Shown piece by piece: positions 18,709 to 29,108 of a stretch of DNA of 64,000 nt. The translations under genes were made by a program, and so were the position numbers. The notes under the pieces are model-generated. The model did not search any database. It saw only the letters and a list, made by a program, of their open reading frames with translations, and had not been told where the DNA came from. Numbering within the stretch: position 1 is the stretch's first letter; each line of letters begins with the position of its first letter. Source of the stretch: Lachnospiraceae bacterium MC2017 (lineage in GTDB: Bacteria; Bacillota; Clostridia; Lachnospirales; Lachnospiraceae); assembly GCA_000701625.1 (NCBI GenBank), contig JNJK01000007.1, positions 62,001-126,000 on the forward strand. The letters are read 5' to 3'.

Positions 18709-19095
18709 ATGGCAAAAGGACATCGTTCCCAGATTAAAAGAGAAAGAAATGCAAACAAGGATACCAGACCGTCAGCTAAGTTATCCTATGCTAGAGTTTC
18801 TGTACAGAAGGCTTGCTTCGTACTTGATGCTATCAGAGGAAAGAGCTACATCGAAGCAAAAGGTATTCTGATGTACAACCCGAGATACGCTTCCAGCGTT
18901 CTGCTGAAGCTTCTGGACTCCGCAGCTGCCAATGCTGAACTCAAGGGTATGAATAGAGAAGATCTGTATGTAGCTGAGTGCTATGCAACACAGGGCCCGA
19001 TCATGAAGAGAATCCAGCCTCGTGCACAGGGCAGAGCTTACAGAATCCTCAAGAGAATGTGTCATATGACAGTAATACTTGATGAGAAGAACTAA
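18709..19095 (+). CDS. rplV: Ribosomal protein L22
   Basis: 128 residues; the beta-hairpin end [17 protein letters not shown] lines the exit tunnel and is a macrolide-resistance hot spot in general. The N-terminus is about 15 residues longer than the E. coli form. GAAAGGAGG precedes ATG. Confidence 0.97.
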   Translation: MAKGHRSQIKRERNANKDTRPSAKLSYARVSVQKACFVLDAIRGKSYIEAKGILMYNPRYASSVLLKLLDSAAANAELKGMNREDLYVAECYATQGPIMKRIQPRAQGRAYRILKRMCHMTVILDEKN

Positions 19096-19115
19096 GGTAT
19101 CGAAAGGAGATCAGA

Positions 19116-19799
19116 ATGGGTCAGAAAGTTAATCCCCACGGCTTAAGAGTCGGTGTTATCAAAGATTGGGATTCCAAGTGGTACGCTGAGAAAGGTGATT
19201 TCGCAAACTACCTCGTTGAAGATAACAAAATCAGAACATACCTGAAGAAGAAGCTTTACTCTGCAGGTATCTCCAAGATTGAAATTGAAAGATCAGCAGG
19301 TAAGGTAAGAGCAACAGTTCTTACATCTAAGCCTGGTGTGATCATCGGTAAGGGCGGTAAGGATATCGAGGTTACTAAGAAGGAGCTTGCAAAGCAGACT
19401 GGTAAGTCTATCGATATTCAGATCAAGCAGATCAAGCGCCCTGATATGGATGCACAGCTTGTAGCTGAGAACATCGCTCAGCAGCTTGAGAACCGTATCT
19501 CTTTCCGTCGTGCTATGAAGTCTGCTATGCAGAGAACACTTAAGAACGGCGCAAAGGGTATCAAGGCTTCTGTTTCCGGACGTCTTGGCGGTGCAGATAT
19601 CGCTCGTCGTGAGTTCTATTCTGAGGGAACTATTCCTCTTCAGACACTTCGTGCTGATATCGATTATGGTTTCGCTGAAGCTAACACTACTTATGGTAAA
19701 GTAGGTGTCAAGGTTTGGATCTACAAGGGTGAGATCCTTCCTAGTAAAAATAAGCAGACTGCAGCTCCTGCAGCAGCTAAGGAAGGGAGAGATCAGTAA
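19116..19799 (+). CDS. rpsC: Ribosomal protein S3
   Basis: 227 residues with the KH-domain motif [11 protein letters not shown] near residue 72. S3 forms the mRNA entry site. Ends in a short Ala-rich tail. Its stop overlaps the rplP start. Confidence 0.98.
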   Translation: MGQKVNPHGLRVGVIKDWDSKWYAEKGDFANYLVEDNKIRTYLKKKLYSAGISKIEIERSAGKVRATVLTSKPGVIIGKGGKDIEVTKKELAKQTGKSIDIQIKQIKRPDMDAQLVAENIAQQLENRISFRRAMKSAMQRTLKNGAKGIKASVSGRLGGADIARREFYSEGTIPLQTLRADIDYGFAEANTTYGKVGVKVWIYKGEILPSKNKQTAAPAAAKEGRDQ

Positions 19800-20251
19800 T
19801 GTTAATGCCGAAGAGAGTTAAGCATCGTAAGCAGATGCGTGGTTCCTTAAGAGGTAAGGCAAACAGCGGTAACAAGATCACTTACGGTGAGTTCGGTCTT
19901 GTTGCTACTGAGCCTGTTTGGATCAGATCCAATCAGATCGAGGCAGCCAGAGTTGCTATGACCAGATACGTAAAGCGTGGTGGTCAGGTTTGGATCAAGA
20001 TCTTCCCTGATAAGCCTGTTACAGCTAAGCCGGCTGAAACTCGAATGGGTTCCGGTAAGGGCGCAGTTGATTACTGGGTAGCAGTAGTTAAGCCTGGCCG
20101 TGTAATGTTTGAAATCGCAGGTGTACCTGAAGATGTAGCTAGAGAGGCACTTCGTCTCGCTTCCCACAAGCTTCCTTGCAAGTGCAAGATCGCTGCAAAG
20201 GCTGACCTTGAAGAAGCTTCCGCAGCTGCAGGAAAAGGCGGTGAAAACTAA
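19799..20251 (+). CDS. rplP: Ribosomal protein L16
   Basis: 150 residues including an extended Ala/Gly-rich tail. The start [11 protein letters not shown] is the common clostridial form; ATG 19799 overlaps the rpsC stop and another ATG lies two codons on. L16 positions tRNA in the A site. Confidence 0.97.
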   Translation: MLMPKRVKHRKQMRGSLRGKANSGNKITYGEFGLVATEPVWIRSNQIEAARVAMTRYVKRGGQVWIKIFPDKPVTAKPAETRMGSGKGAVDYWVAVVKPGRVMFEIAGVPEDVAREALRLASHKLPCKCKIAAKADLEEASAAAGKGGEN

Positions 20252-20457
20252 TGAAGACTGATAAGTATGTTGCAGATTTAAGAGGTAAGTCGGTTTCCGA
20301 GCTCCGTGAAGAGCTGACAACAGCAAAGAAGGAACTTTTCAATCTCAGATTCCAGAACGCTACAAATCAGCTTGACAACACAAGCAGAATCAGAGAAGTT
20401 AGAAAGAATATCGCAAGAATTCAGACTATCATCACTGAGACATCAGCTAAGGCCTGA
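20251..20457 (+). CDS. rpmC: Ribosomal protein L29
   Basis: 68 residues, two-helix protein with [19 protein letters not shown] overlaps the rplP stop by one base. Confidence 0.97.
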   Translation: MKTDKYVADLRGKSVSELREELTTAKKELFNLRFQNATNQLDNTSRIREVRKNIARIQTIITETSAKA

Positions 20458-20477
20458 GCTTGGGAAAGGAGATAAAA

Positions 20478-20735
20478 GTGGAAGAAAGAAATCTCAGAAA
20501 GACACGTACCGGTAAAGTCATCAGCAACAAGATGGATAAGACAATTACGGTCGCTGTAGTAGATAACGTAAAGCATCCCCTTTACAAGAAGATCGTAAAG
20601 AAGACATATAAACTTAAGGCAGAAGATGCCAACAATGAATGCAACATTGGTGATACTGTAAGAGTTATGGAAACAAGACCTCTCAGCAAGACTAAGAGAT
20701 GGAGACTCGTTCAGATCATCGAGAGAGCTAAATAA
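20478..20735 (+). CDS. rpsQ: Ribosomal protein S17
   Basis: 85 residues from GTG 20478 ([10 protein letters not shown]), with AAAGGAG seven bases upstream. A further in-frame start at 20460 would contain that binding site and is rejected. Core motif [11 protein letters not shown]. Confidence 0.97.
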   Translation: MEERNLRKTRTGKVISNKMDKTITVAVVDNVKHPLYKKIVKKTYKLKAEDANNECNIGDTVRVMETRPLSKTKRWRLVQIIERAK

Positions 20736-20758
20736 TCTGATGTGAAAGGAGTTTTGCA

Positions 20759-21127
20759 ATGGTACAGCAGGAAACCAGATTAAAAGTCGCAGATAATACC
20801 GGCGCTAAGGAAATCCTTTGCATCAGAGTTATGGGCGGCTCAACCAGAAGATATGCAAGCATTGGTGATATCATCGTTGCTTCTGTCAAAGATGCAACAC
20901 CCGGCGGAGTTGTTAAGAAGGGTGATGTTGTTAAGGCAGTTGTTGTTCGTACAGTAAAGAGCACTCGTCGTAAGGATGGTTCTTACATCAGATTTGATGA
21001 GAATGCAGCTGTTATTATCAAGGATGACCTTACACCGAAGGGAACCCGTATTTTTGGACCGGTTGCACGTGAGCTTCGTGACAAGAAATTCATGAAGATT
21101 GTATCCCTTGCACCGGAAGTATTATAA
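20759..21127 (+). CDS. rplN: Ribosomal protein L14
   Basis: 122 residues, [18 protein letters not shown] start, full length. AAAGGAG before ATG. First gene of the classical spc segment. Confidence 0.98.
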   Translation: MVQQETRLKVADNTGAKEILCIRVMGGSTRRYASIGDIIVASVKDATPGGVVKKGDVVKAVVVRTVKSTRRKDGSYIRFDENAAVIIKDDLTPKGTRIFGPVARELRDKKFMKIVSLAPEVL

Positions 21128-21139
21128 GGAGGGATCACC

Positions 21140-21451
21140 ATGGCAACAGCAAAAATCAAGAAGGGTGATACCGTTCAGGTAATCGCCGGTAAGGATAAGG
21201 GCAGAAGCGGAAAGGTTATTTCCGTTGATTATAAAAAGAATAAGGTTGTTGTTGAAGGCATTAACATGATCGCAAAGCATGAGAAGCCGTCAGCAGCTAA
21301 CCAGGACGGCGGCATCGTACATAGAGAGGCAGCTTTTGATCTTTCTAACGTTATGTACGAGCAGGACGGCAAGCCGACCAGAATTGGATTCCGCATCGAA
21401 GGCGATAAGAAAGTTCGTTTCGCTAAGAAGACCGGAAAGAATATCGATTGA
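21140..21451 (+). CDS. rplX: Ribosomal protein L24
   Basis: 103 residues with the KOW motif [20 protein letters not shown]24 is an early assembly initiator of the 50S subunit. Confidence 0.97.
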   Translation: MATAKIKKGDTVQVIAGKDKGRSGKVISVDYKKNKVVVEGINMIAKHEKPSAANQDGGIVHREAAFDLSNVMYEQDGKPTRIGFRIEGDKKVRFAKKTGKNID

Positions 21452-21471
21452 GCGGAAGGAGGGAATAAACG

Positions 21472-22011
21472 TTGAATAGACTGAAAGAGCAGTACCAGAA
21501 CGAGATCGTCGAGGCAATGACGAAGAAGTTCGGTTATAAGAATGTTATGGAAGTACCGAAGCTTGTGAAGATTGTTGTCAACATGGGCGTAGGTGAAGCA
21601 AAGGAAAACGCTAAGGTTCTTGATTCCGCTGTTTCCGATATGGAGACAATTACCGGTCAGCATGCTGTAGTAACCAAGGCTAAGAAGGCTGTCGCAAACT
21701 TCAAGATCAGAGAGGGTATGCCTATCGGATGTAAGGTAACTCTTCGTGGCGATAGAATGTATGAATTCCTTGATCGTCTTGTTAACCTGGCTCTTCCTCG
21801 AGTACGTGACTTCCGTGGCGTAAGCGCAAACTCATTTGATGGCAGAGGTAACTATGCTCTGGGTATCAAAGAGCAGCTTATCTTCCCGGAAATCGAGTAC
21901 GATAAGATTGATAAGGTCAGAGGTATGGATGTAATCGTTGTTACAACAGCTAAGACCGATGAGGAAGCTAGAGAACTGTTAAGACTTTTCAATATGCCTT
22001 TTGAGAAATAA
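21472..22011 (+). CDS. rplE: Ribosomal protein L5
   Basis: 179 residues from TTG 21472 behind AAGGAGGG. L5 binds 5S r[22 protein letters not shown] and [20 protein letters not shown] are typical. Confidence 0.97.
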   Translation: MNRLKEQYQNEIVEAMTKKFGYKNVMEVPKLVKIVVNMGVGEAKENAKVLDSAVSDMETITGQHAVVTKAKKAVANFKIREGMPIGCKVTLRGDRMYEFLDRLVNLALPRVRDFRGVSANSFDGRGNYALGIKEQLIFPEIEYDKIDKVRGMDVIVVTTAKTDEEARELLRLFNMPFEK

Positions 22012-22022
22012 GGAGGAAATAC

Positions 22023-22208
22023 ATGGCTAAGTTATCTATGAAGCTTAAGCAGCAGAGAAAGCCCAAGTTTTCAACAAGGGCATATACTCGTTGCAGAATT
22101 TGCGGCCGTCCCCATTCCGTTCTTAGGAAGTATGGTATTTGCAGAGTCTGCTTCCGTGAGCTGGCTTACAAGGGCGAGATTCCGGGTGTAAAGAAGGCAT
22201 CCTGGTAA
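22023..22208 (+). CDS. rpsN: Ribosomal protein S14, zinc-binding form
   Basis: 61 residues with CRIC and CRVC pairs, so this is the short zinc-ribbon (C+) paralogue usual in Firmicutes. No zinc-free copy is in the window. Confidence 0.97.
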   Translation: MAKLSMKLKQQRKPKFSTRAYTRCRICGRPHSVLRKYGICRVCFRELAYKGEIPGVKKASW

Positions 22209-22278
22209 AGAATTGATTTAATACTGACTGTCCGGTTTCCGGGCAGTTACAGTCGGAAGATATAAGGAGGTCAATGTA

Positions 22279-22680
22279 ATGACAACAAATGATCCGATTG
22301 CAGATATGCTTACCAGAATCCGTAATGCAAATACTGCAAAGCATGATACTGTTGATATCCCTGCATCAAAGATGAAGATCGCAATTGCCAACATTCTTGT
22401 TGATGAAGGATATATCAAGAAATATGATCTTGTTGACAACGGCAAGTTCAAGGATATCCGTGTAACATTAAAGTACGCTGATGACAAGAACCAGAGAATT
22501 ATCTCCGGTCTTAAGAGAATCAGTAAGCCGGGTCTTCGTGTATACGCAGGCAAGGATAAGCTTCCTAAGGTTCTTGGTGGTCTTGGAATCGCTATCCTTT
22601 CCACAAATCAGGGCGTTATCACTGATAAGAAGGCAAGAGAACTTAATGTTGGCGGCGAAGTACTCGCATTTGTTTGGTAA
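22279..22680 (+). CDS. rpsH: Ribosomal protein S8
   Basis: 133 residues, [17 protein letters not shown] start, [15 protein letters not shown]-type end region. In E. coli S8 represses the spc operon. A 70-bp spacer with a short GC repeat (CTGTCCGGTTTCCGGGCAG, 22228-22246) precedes it. Confidence 0.97.
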   Translation: MTTNDPIADMLTRIRNANTAKHDTVDIPASKMKIAIANILVDEGYIKKYDLVDNGKFKDIRVTLKYADDKNQRIISGLKRISKPGLRVYAGKDKLPKVLGGLGIAILSTNQGVITDKKARELNVGGEVLAFVW

Positions 22681-22698
22681 TTAAAGGAGGTAGCGGGC

Positions 22699-23238
22699 AT
22701 GTCACGTATCGGAAAAATGCCTATCGCAATCCCGTCTGGCGTCTCTGTCGAGATTGCAGAAAATAATAAAGTGACGGTTAAGGGACCGAAGGGAACTCTT
22801 GAGAGAGTTCTTCCGGCCGTTCTGACTATCAAACAGGAAGATGGTCAGATCAAGGTTGAGAGACCTAATGATGCAAAAGAGACCAGAGCACTGCACGGAC
22901 TTACAAGAACTCTGATCAACAACATGGTTGTTGGTGTAACAGAGGGTTATAAGAAGGTTCTTGAGATCAACGGTGTTGGTTTCAAGGCACAGAAGCAGGG
23001 AAAGAAGCTTACTCTGTCACTCGGATTCTCTCATCCTGTAATCATGGATGATCCCGAGGGTATCGAAACAAAGGTCGTAGACAACAAGATCGAAGTCGAG
23101 GGTATCGACAAAGAGAAGGTTGGTCAGTATGCGGCTGTAATCAGAGATAAGAAGAGACCTGAGCCTTATAAGGGTAAGGGTATTAAATATATCGACGAGA
23201 CAATCAGACGTAAAGTCGGCAAGACCGGTAAGAAATAA
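22699..23238 (+). CDS. rplF: Ribosomal protein L6
   Basis: 179 residues, two tandem L6 folds, C-terminal [15 protein letters not shown]. It lies at the factor-binding site of the 50S subunit. Confidence 0.98.
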   Translation: MSRIGKMPIAIPSGVSVEIAENNKVTVKGPKGTLERVLPAVLTIKQEDGQIKVERPNDAKETRALHGLTRTLINNMVVGVTEGYKKVLEINGVGFKAQKQGKKLTLSLGFSHPVIMDDPEGIETKVVDNKIEVEGIDKEKVGQYAAVIRDKKRPEPYKGKGIKYIDETIRRKVGKTGKK

Positions 23239-23256
23239 TCAGGAGGGACGTAAGAA

Positions 23257-23625
23257 ATGATTAGCAAAAAATCAAGATCGGAAGTTCGTGAGAAGAAGCA
23301 CATGAAAATCCGCAATCGTTTCAGTGGTACTCCCGAGAGACCGAGACTTGCGGTATTCAGAAGCAACAAGCATATGTATGCTCAGGTTATCGATGATGTA
23401 GCAGGTAACACACTTGTAGCTGCATCTACACTTGAGAAGGAAGTTGCTTCCGAACTTAAGTATACAGATAACGTTGAGGCAGCTCAGAAGCTCGGCGAGG
23501 TTATCGCTAAGAGAGCTCTTGAGAAGGGCATCAAGGAAGTTGTCTTCGACAGAGGCGGCTTTATCTATCAGGGTAAAGTAAAGGCCCTTGCAGAAGCTGC
23601 AAGAGAAGCCGGACTGGATTTCTAA
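23257..23625 (+). CDS. rplR: Ribosomal protein L18
   Basis: 122 residues, basic N-terminal tail then [18 protein letters not shown]. It binds 5S rRNA with L5. Confidence 0.97.
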   Translation: MISKKSRSEVREKKHMKIRNRFSGTPERPRLAVFRSNKHMYAQVIDDVAGNTLVAASTLEKEVASELKYTDNVEAAQKLGEVIAKRALEKGIKEVVFDRGGFIYQGKVKALAEAAREAGLDF

Positions 23626-23643
23626 GGAGGAAAGGAGAAGACA

Positions 23644-24153
23644 ATGAGACACAACGTGATCGATGCAAACAGCCTTGAGCTGGAAGATAAAGTTGTTACC
23701 ATCAAGCGTGTCACCAAGGTTGTTAAGGGCGGACGTAACATGCGTTTCTCAGCTCTGGTAGTCCTTGGAGACAGAAACGGCCACGTAGGCGTAGGCCTCG
23801 GAAAAGCTGCTGAAATTCCGGAAGCTATCCGTAAGGGTAGAGAGGACGCTGCTAAGAAGCTTATCAGCGTAGCTCTTGATAACGTAGGATCTATTTCACA
23901 TGATTTCATCGGAAAATTCGGAGGAGCTTCCATTCTTCTGAAGAAGGCTCCGGAAGGTACTGGTATCATCGCTGGCGGTCCTGCTCGTATCGTATGCGAA
24001 CTTGCTGGTATCCGTAATATCCGTACCAAGTCTCTGGGTTCCAATAACAAGCAGAACGTTGTTCTGGCAGCAATGGACGCACTTTCACAGCTGAAGACTC
24101 CGGAAGAAGTTGCAGCTGCTCGTGGTAAGTCTGTTGAGGAAATCCTGAACTAA
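23644..24153 (+). CDS. rpsE: Ribosomal protein S5
   Basis: 169 residues; [21 protein letters not shown] is the dsRNA-binding-like N-domain involved in decoding accuracy. Confidence 0.98.
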   Translation: MRHNVIDANSLELEDKVVTIKRVTKVVKGGRNMRFSALVVLGDRNGHVGVGLGKAAEIPEAIRKGREDAAKKLISVALDNVGSISHDFIGKFGGASILLKKAPEGTGIIAGGPARIVCELAGIRNIRTKSLGSNNKQNVVLAAMDALSQLKTPEEVAAARGKSVEEILN

Positions 24154-24163
24154 GGAGGAAGAC

Positions 24164-24346
24164 ATGGCAGGAAAATTAAAGGTAACACTTGTAAAGTCAC
24201 CTATCGGTGCAATCCCGAAGCATAAGAAGACAGTTGAAGCTCTGGGTCTGCACAAGACATATACATCTGTAGAGCTGCCGGATAACGATGCAGTTCGCGG
24301 AATGTGCAATGCAGTTAGACACCTCGTTAAAGTAGAGGAGATCTAA
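24164..24346 (+). CDS. rpmD: Ribosomal protein L30
   Basis: 60 residues, KVTLVKSPIGAIPKHKKTVE start. Short prokaryotic form. Followed by an unusually long structured spacer. Confidence 0.97.
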   Translation: MAGKLKVTLVKSPIGAIPKHKKTVEALGLHKTYTSVELPDNDAVRGMCNAVRHLVKVEEI

Positions 24347-24567
24347 TTGAATGCCGATAATATCGGTATAATGATTCGCATGGCAGAGGTACGCCGTCAG
24401 GCGTACCTCAATGTCATATATAAGGATATTGCAAATTTTAAAATTTGTGGTATTCTGAAAGGGTTGGGCATAGGCTCAACTGAAACACAATCCAAGTCTC
24501 GTCGTATAATTGACGGGGCGTCCATAGCAGGAACAGAAAGATTCCTGTAAACATTAGGAGGAAAGAA
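24347..24567 (+). promoter_or_regulatory. Structured 221-bp spacer between rpmD and rplO
   Basis: Most spacers in this operon are 10-25 bp, but this one has three hairpins. They are CCGATA/TATCGG (24352-24365), a perfect 10-bp GAGGTACGCC-GTCA-GGCGTACCTC (24386-24409), and CAGGAA/TTCCTG just before the rplO binding site. A weak internal promoter, TTGCAA (24430-24435) with TATTCT 16 bp later, lies between them. An open frame of 67 codons from TTG 24347 exists but its product is low in information and I do not call it a gene. Confidence 0.45.
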
Positions 24568-25011
24568 ATGGAATTACACAACTTAAGACCTGCAGCTGGT
24601 TCAAAGCACACCAATAGCTTCCGTAAGGGCCGTGGTCACGGTTCAGGAAATGGTAAGACAGCTGGTTACGGACACAAGGGACAGAAGGCTCGTTCTGGCG
24701 CACCTCGTATCGGTTTCGAGGGTGGACAGATGCCTCTGTACAGAAGACTTCCGAAGAGAGGTTTCAACAACATCAACTCTAAGAAGATCGTTGCAATCAA
24801 CCTTAGCACTCTTGAGAAGTACTACAACGACGGCGATACAGTTGTAGCTGCAGACCTTATTGAGAGACGTATCATCAAGGATACATATGATGGACTGAAG
24901 ATCCTTGGAAACGGCGAGCTTACAAAGAAGCTTACTGTTCAGGCTAATGCATTTTCTGCATCTGCAAAGGAAAAGATCGAGGCTGTAGGCGGGAAAGCTG
25001 AGGTGATCTAA
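24568..25011 (+). CDS. rplO: Ribosomal protein L15
   Basis: 147 residues with the glycine-rich, basic N-terminus ([20 protein letters not shown]). Overlaps secY by one base. Confidence 0.98.
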   Translation: MELHNLRPAAGSKHTNSFRKGRGHGSGNGKTAGYGHKGQKARSGAPRIGFEGGQMPLYRRLPKRGFNNINSKKIVAINLSTLEKYYNDGDTVVAADLIERRIIKDTYDGLKILGNGELTKKLTVQANAFSASAKEKIEAVGGKAEVI

Positions 25012-26342
25012 TGCTTCAGACGGTACGTAATGCGTTCAAGGTAAAGGATATCCGGAACAGAATCCTGTATACATTACTGGTACTGTTTCTGATCAGACTC
25101 GGTTGTCAGCTTCCGATTCCGGGTGTAAACCGTGAGTATTTTTCTCAGTGGTTTGCAAACCTTACAGGTGATTCTTTTACCTTTTTCAATGCCTTCACAG
25201 GTGGATCATTTGAAAACATGTCCATCTTTGCGTTGAATATCACACCATATATTACATCTTCCATTATCATTGAACTGCTGACGATCGCAATTCCGTACCT
25301 GGAAGAGAAACAGAGAGACGGGCAGGAGGGACGTAAGGTTCTCGTTGCCATCACAAGATATGTGACTATAGGTCTCGCCCTGTTAGAGTCTACAGCTATG
25401 GCTATCGGCTTCTATAATCAGGGAATCATGGATTTAACAATCAACCCGTGGCTTACCGGACTTATGATCGTGACTGGCCTTACAGCTGGTTCTGCGCTCC
25501 TTATGTGGTTTGGTGAGCAGGTTACTGAAAATGGTGTTGGTAACGGTATTTCAGTAGTACTTGCTATCAATATTATTTCCAGAATGCCAAGTGACCTTAA
25601 TTCACTGTGGGATATGTTCATCCGTACAAATATTGACAGTGGAAAGATACTTGTAGCTGTAGTTGCAGCACTTATCATTGTTGCAGTTATTCTTGCTACA
25701 GTAGTACTTACAATTCTTCTGAACAATGCAGAGAGAAGAATTCCGGTACAGTATGCTAGAAAGGTTGCCGGCAGAAAGATGATCGGAGGAACAAGCACAA
25801 ATATTCCTCTGAAGGTCAATACAGCGGGTGTTATTCCGGTTATCTTTGCGTCATCTCTGATGTCGTTTCCTATTGTTATCTGCCAGCTTTTTGGCATTCA
25901 GGCAGGAACAAGCCTTGGCGGACAGATCCTTCGTCTGCTGAATTCAGGAAACTGGTGTGACCCGACACAGCCGATATACTCTATCGGGCTGTTGATCTAT
26001 ATCGTTCTCGTAGTATTTTTTGCTTATTTCTATACATCGATCACATTCAATCCACTTGAAGTGTCCGATAACCTGAAAAAGCAGGGCGGTTTTATACCGG
26101 GTATTCGTCCGGGTCGTCCTACGAACGATTATCTGACAAACATCTTGAATTATGTCATTTTCATCGGTGCAGTTGGTCTTACCATCATTGCAGTTATCCC
26201 GATTTTCTTTAATGGCGTATTCGGTGCAAATGTTTCTTTCGGCGGTACATCACTTATCATTATCGTTGGTGTTATCCTTGAGACATTAAAGCAGGTAGAA
26301 TCAAGAATGCTTGTTAGAAGCTATAAAGGATTCCTTGCCTAA
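25011..26342 (+). CDS. secY: Preprotein translocase subunit SecY
   Basis: 443 residues with ten predicted membrane helices, the central pore of the Sec translocon. Opening LQTVRNAFKVKDIRNRILYT and GGFIPGIRPGRPT cytoplasmic loop are typical. The position after rplO is the conserved spc-operon arrangement. Confidence 0.98.
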   Translation: MLQTVRNAFKVKDIRNRILYTLLVLFLIRLGCQLPIPGVNREYFSQWFANLTGDSFTFFNAFTGGSFENMSIFALNITPYITSSIIIELLTIAIPYLEEKQRDGQEGRKVLVAITRYVTIGLALLESTAMAIGFYNQGIMDLTINPWLTGLMIVTGLTAGSALLMWFGEQVTENGVGNGISVVLAINIISRMPSDLNSLWDMFIRTNIDSGKILVAVVAALIIVAVILATVVLTILLNNAERRIPVQYARKVAGRKMIGGTSTNIPLKVNTAGVIPVIFASSLMSFPIVICQLFGIQAGTSLGGQILRLLNSGNWCDPTQPIYSIGLLIYIVLVVFFAYFYTSITFNPLEVSDNLKKQGGFIPGIRPGRPTNDYLTNILNYVIFIGAVGLTIIAVIPIFFNGVFGANVSFGGTSLIIIVGVILETLKQVESRMLVRSYKGFLA

Positions 26343-26403
26343 AAGTATTTTTGCTTTAAGGTTAAAAAAATCGGAAAAAAGCCGATAAACAAAGAAGGGT
26401 ATT

Positions 26404-27048
26404 ATGAAGATAATTATGTTGGGTGCCCCGGGAGCCGGCAAGGGTACACAGGCTTCCAGAATCGCTGAAAAATACCAGATCCCGCATGTTTCTACAGGAG
26501 ACATTTTCCGTGCAAATATAAAGAATGGAACTGATCTTGGTAAAGAAGCGAAGAAGTATATGGATCAGGGACAGCTTGTCCCGGATGAGCTTACAGTCAG
26601 GATCTTACTTGACCGCGTAGCACAGGACGATTGTAAAAATGGATATGTTCTGGATGGATTTCCTCGGACAATTCCTCAGGCAGAGGTACTTGATGCAGAG
26701 CTTACAAAGCTTGGCACAAAAGTAGATTATGCCGTTAATGTCGAAGTTCCGGATGAAAATATCATCGGCAGAATGTCCGGAAGAAGAGCATGTCTTAAGT
26801 GTGGTGCTACATATCATCTTGAATTCCTTCGTCCCAAGACAGAGGGAATCTGTGATAACTGCGGATCCGAGCTTGTTTTAAGAGATGATGACAAGCCGGA
26901 AACAGTAAAGAAAAGACTTACCGTTTATCATGATCAGACACAGCCTCTTATAGATTATTATACAGAGAAGGGTGTTCTGAAAACAGTTGATGGTACAGTA
27001 TCTCCGGAGCAGGTGTTTCAGGCGATTGAGAATATTCTCGGTGCATAA
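26404..27048 (+). CDS. adk: Adenylate kinase, zinc-lid form
   Basis: 214 residues with P-loop GAPGAGKGT at residues 7-15 and DGFPRT near 84. Four cysteines, CLKC and CDNC in the lid domain near 130-153, bind zinc as in Gram-positive Adk. It converts ATP + AMP to 2 ADP. The usual next gene, map, is missing. Confidence 0.97.
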   Translation: MKIIMLGAPGAGKGTQASRIAEKYQIPHVSTGDIFRANIKNGTDLGKEAKKYMDQGQLVPDELTVRILLDRVAQDDCKNGYVLDGFPRTIPQAEVLDAELTKLGTKVDYAVNVEVPDENIIGRMSGRRACLKCGATYHLEFLRPKTEGICDNCGSELVLRDDDKPETVKKRLTVYHDQTQPLIDYYTEKGVLKTVDGTVSPEQVFQAIENILGA

Positions 27049-27066
27049 AGAAGGAATATAGTATAT

Positions 27067-27285
27067 ATGTCAAAAGCAGACGTCATCGAAATTGAAGGAA
27101 AAGTTATAGAAAAGCTCCCGAATGCAATGTTTCAGGTAGAGCTGGAAAACGGTCATCAGGTTCTGGCTCACATCAGTGGAAAGCTTAGAATGAATTTCAT
27201 TCGTATTCTCCCTGGTGACAAGGTTACGATTGAGATGTCACCGTACGACCTTTCCAAAGGTAGAATCATCTGGAGAGACAAGTAA
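27067..27285 (+). CDS. infA: Translation initiation factor IF-1
   Basis: 72 residues, one S1-like OB fold; ends [16 protein letters not shown]. It starts 18 bp after adk, so methionine aminopeptidase, normally between them, has been lost or moved. Confidence 0.97.
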   Translation: MSKADVIEIEGKVIEKLPNAMFQVELENGHQVLAHISGKLRMNFIRILPGDKVTIEMSPYDLSKGRIIWRDK

Positions 27286-27305
27286 GGCTGAAGCATAATT
27301 TATGC

Positions 27306-27334
27306 TTGCGTGTGTCTGAATGTTATGATATACT
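27306..27334 (+). promoter_or_regulatory. Internal promoter before rpmJ
   Basis: TTGCGT (27306-27311), 17 bp, TATACT (27329-27334). It could add transcription of rpmJ-rpsM-rpsK-rpsD-rpoA-rplQ independent of the main promoter. An inverted repeat AAGCATAA/TTTATGCTT precedes it. Confidence 0.5.
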
Positions 27335-27365
27335 ATCATTCGGCTTTCTTTTAGGGAGGCCAATT

Positions 27366-27392
27366 ATGTTCCTCATAGTCAAGTATATCTAA
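27366..27392 (+). CDS. Eight-codon upstream reading frame (possible leader peptide)
   Basis: ATG 27366 opens MFLIVKYI-stop and has GGGAGG six bases upstream, better than chance. It ends 15 bp before the rpmJ start. Translation here could affect rpmJ, but no expression evidence exists. Confidence 0.25.
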   Translation: MFLIVKYI

Positions 27393-27407
27393 GGAATGGA
27401 GGAAATT

Positions 27408-27521
27408 ATGAAGGTTAGATCTTCTGTTAAGCCTATGTGCGAAAAGTGCAAGGTTATCAAGAGGAAGGGTAAGATCAGAATCATCTGTGAAAACCCGAAG
27501 CATAAGCAGGTTCAGGGTTAA
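27408..27521 (+). CDS. rpmJ: Ribosomal protein L36
   Basis: 37 residues, [20 protein letters not shown] with the C-x2-C ... C-x4-H zinc ribbon (CEKC, CENPKH). GGAGG precedes ATG 27408. This is the zinc-containing form. Confidence 0.97.
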   Translation: MKVRSSVKPMCEKCKVIKRKGKIRIICENPKHKQVQG

Positions 27522-27567
27522 TATAGTCCCTGGGGTACGCTGTGCATAAATCTATCTATGCTGATTC

Positions 27568-27613
27568 CTTTTCAGCTCTTAATATCTACTATATAAAGTA
27601 GCGAGCTGAAAAG
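27568..27613 (+). other. Long hairpin between rpmJ and rpsM
   Basis: CTTTTCAGCTC and GAGCTGAAAAG form an 11-bp perfect stem with an inner CTACT/AGTAG stem. It ends 48 bp before rpsM. No T-run follows, so attenuation is less likely than an RNA-processing or r-protein binding role. Confidence 0.5.
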
Positions 27614-27661
27614 ATTCTATATTTGCGTACTATAATTGAAAAAAGGAGGTTTGTACTCACA

Positions 27662-28030
27662 ATGGCTCGTATCGCTGGTGTTGATTTACCAAGAGAAAAA
27701 CGTGTTGAGATCGGCCTTACCTATATCTATGGTATTGGTAGAGCTAGCTCCACAAGAATTCTGGCTGAGGCTGGAATCAACCCTGACACACGCGTTAGAG
27801 ATCTGACGGAAGAAGAAGTAGCAAAGCTTCGTGATGTCATTGACAGAACACAGGTTATCGAAGGTGATCTTCGTAGACAGGTGGCTATGGACATCAAGAG
27901 ACTTACAGAAATCGGTTGCTACAGAGGAGTTCGTCATAGAAAGTCTCTGCCGTGCAGAGGTCAGAAGACAAAGACCAATGCAAGAACTTGCAAGGGTCCG
28001 AGAAGAACAGTTGCAAATAAGAAGAAGTAA
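27662..28030 (+). CDS. rpsM: Ribosomal protein S13
   Basis: 122 residues, [21 protein letters not shown] at ATG 27662; an upstream in-frame start at 27623 has no homology. The C-terminal tail [21 protein letters not shown] contacts P-site tRNA. Confidence 0.98.
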   Translation: MARIAGVDLPREKRVEIGLTYIYGIGRASSTRILAEAGINPDTRVRDLTEEEVAKLRDVIDRTQVIEGDLRRQVAMDIKRLTEIGCYRGVRHRKSLPCRGQKTKTNARTCKGPRRTVANKKK

Positions 28031-28092
28031 TTTGTTCTCTTTTTGCGCGTATTCCCATTAACAATTGATTAGAGAAAGTAGGTTAGTTTTAA

Positions 28093-28494
28093 ATGGCTAA
28101 ACAGCAGGCTAGCGCGAAGAAAGTAACAAAAAAGCGCGTTAAGAAAAACGTTGAACACGGACAGGCACACATTCAGTCATCTTTCAACAACACTATTGTT
28201 ACTCTGACAGATGCTGAAGGTAACGCTCTTTCCTGGGCAAGTGCCGGTGGTCTTGGCTTCAGAGGTTCAAGGAAATCTACTCCCTATGCAGCACAGGTAG
28301 CAGCAGAAACAGCTACTAAGGCAGCTCTCATTCACGGTCTGAAATCTGTTGACGTTATGGTCAAGGGACCGGGCTCCGGAAGAGAAGCAGCAATTCGTGC
28401 TTTATCCGCAGCAGGTCTTCAGATTACCAGTATTAAAGATGTAACTCCGGTACCGCACAATGGTTGCCGTCCGCCGAAGAGAAGGAGAGTGTAA
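28093..28494 (+). CDS. rpsK: Ribosomal protein S11
   Basis: 133 residues, ends [21 protein letters not shown]. Forms the 30S platform with S18. Confidence 0.98.
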   Translation: MAKQQASAKKVTKKRVKKNVEHGQAHIQSSFNNTIVTLTDAEGNALSWASAGGLGFRGSRKSTPYAAQVAAETATKAALIHGLKSVDVMVKGPGSGREAAIRALSAAGLQITSIKDVTPVPHNGCRPPKRRRV

Positions 28495-28498
28495 GCAT

Positions 28499-29092
28499 AT
28501 GGCAGTTAATAGAGTACCTGTTCTTAAGAGATGCAGATCCCTTGGACTGGAGCCGTCCTATCTCGGCTACAGTAAGAAATCAAACAGACAGCTTACCAAT
28601 TCCAGAAGAAAGGTAAGTGAGTACGGACTTCAGCTCCGTGAAAAGCAGAAGGCTAAGTTTATCTATGGCGTTCTGGAGAAGCCTTTCCGTAATTATTACA
28701 CAAAGGCTGATAAGCAGAAGGGTATGACAGGTGAGAACCTTATGATCCTTCTTGAGCGTAGACTTGATAACGTAGTATTCCGTCTTGGTTTTGCTAGAAC
28801 AAGAAGAGAAGCACGTCAGATGGTTGACCATAAGACATTCCTTGTAAATGGAAAGTGCATCAACATCCCTTCTTATTCAATCAAGGCTGGTGATGTTATC
28901 GAAATCAAGGAAAAGGCTAGATCTTCTCAGCACATCAAAGATGTATTTGAGACAACTGCTGACAGAGCAGTACCGGCTTGGCTCACTGTTGATACAGAGA
29001 ACTTCAAGGGTACTGTTAATGAGCTTCCTTCCAGGGACCAGATCGATGTTCCTGTAGATGAGCTGGCAATCGTCGAGCTGTATTCCAAGTAA
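28499..29092 (+). CDS. rpsD: Ribosomal protein S4
   Basis: 197 residues from ATG 28499 ([16 protein letters not shown]), five bases after rpsK. Contains the S4 RNA-binding domain ([20 protein letters not shown]). S4 is the usual autoregulator of alpha operons; a structured spacer follows. Confidence 0.98.
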   Translation: MAVNRVPVLKRCRSLGLEPSYLGYSKKSNRQLTNSRRKVSEYGLQLREKQKAKFIYGVLEKPFRNYYTKADKQKGMTGENLMILLERRLDNVVFRLGFARTRREARQMVDHKTFLVNGKCINIPSYSIKAGDVIEIKEKARSSQHIKDVFETTADRAVPAWLTVDTENFKGTVNELPSRDQIDVPVDELAIVELYSK

Positions 29093-29108
29093 GTTCGCGC
29101 CGCAGTAA

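Noticed and set aside
24347-24550. 67-codon frame after rpmD
   Set aside because: TTG start, no recognisable product, and the stretch is explained better as RNA hairpins.
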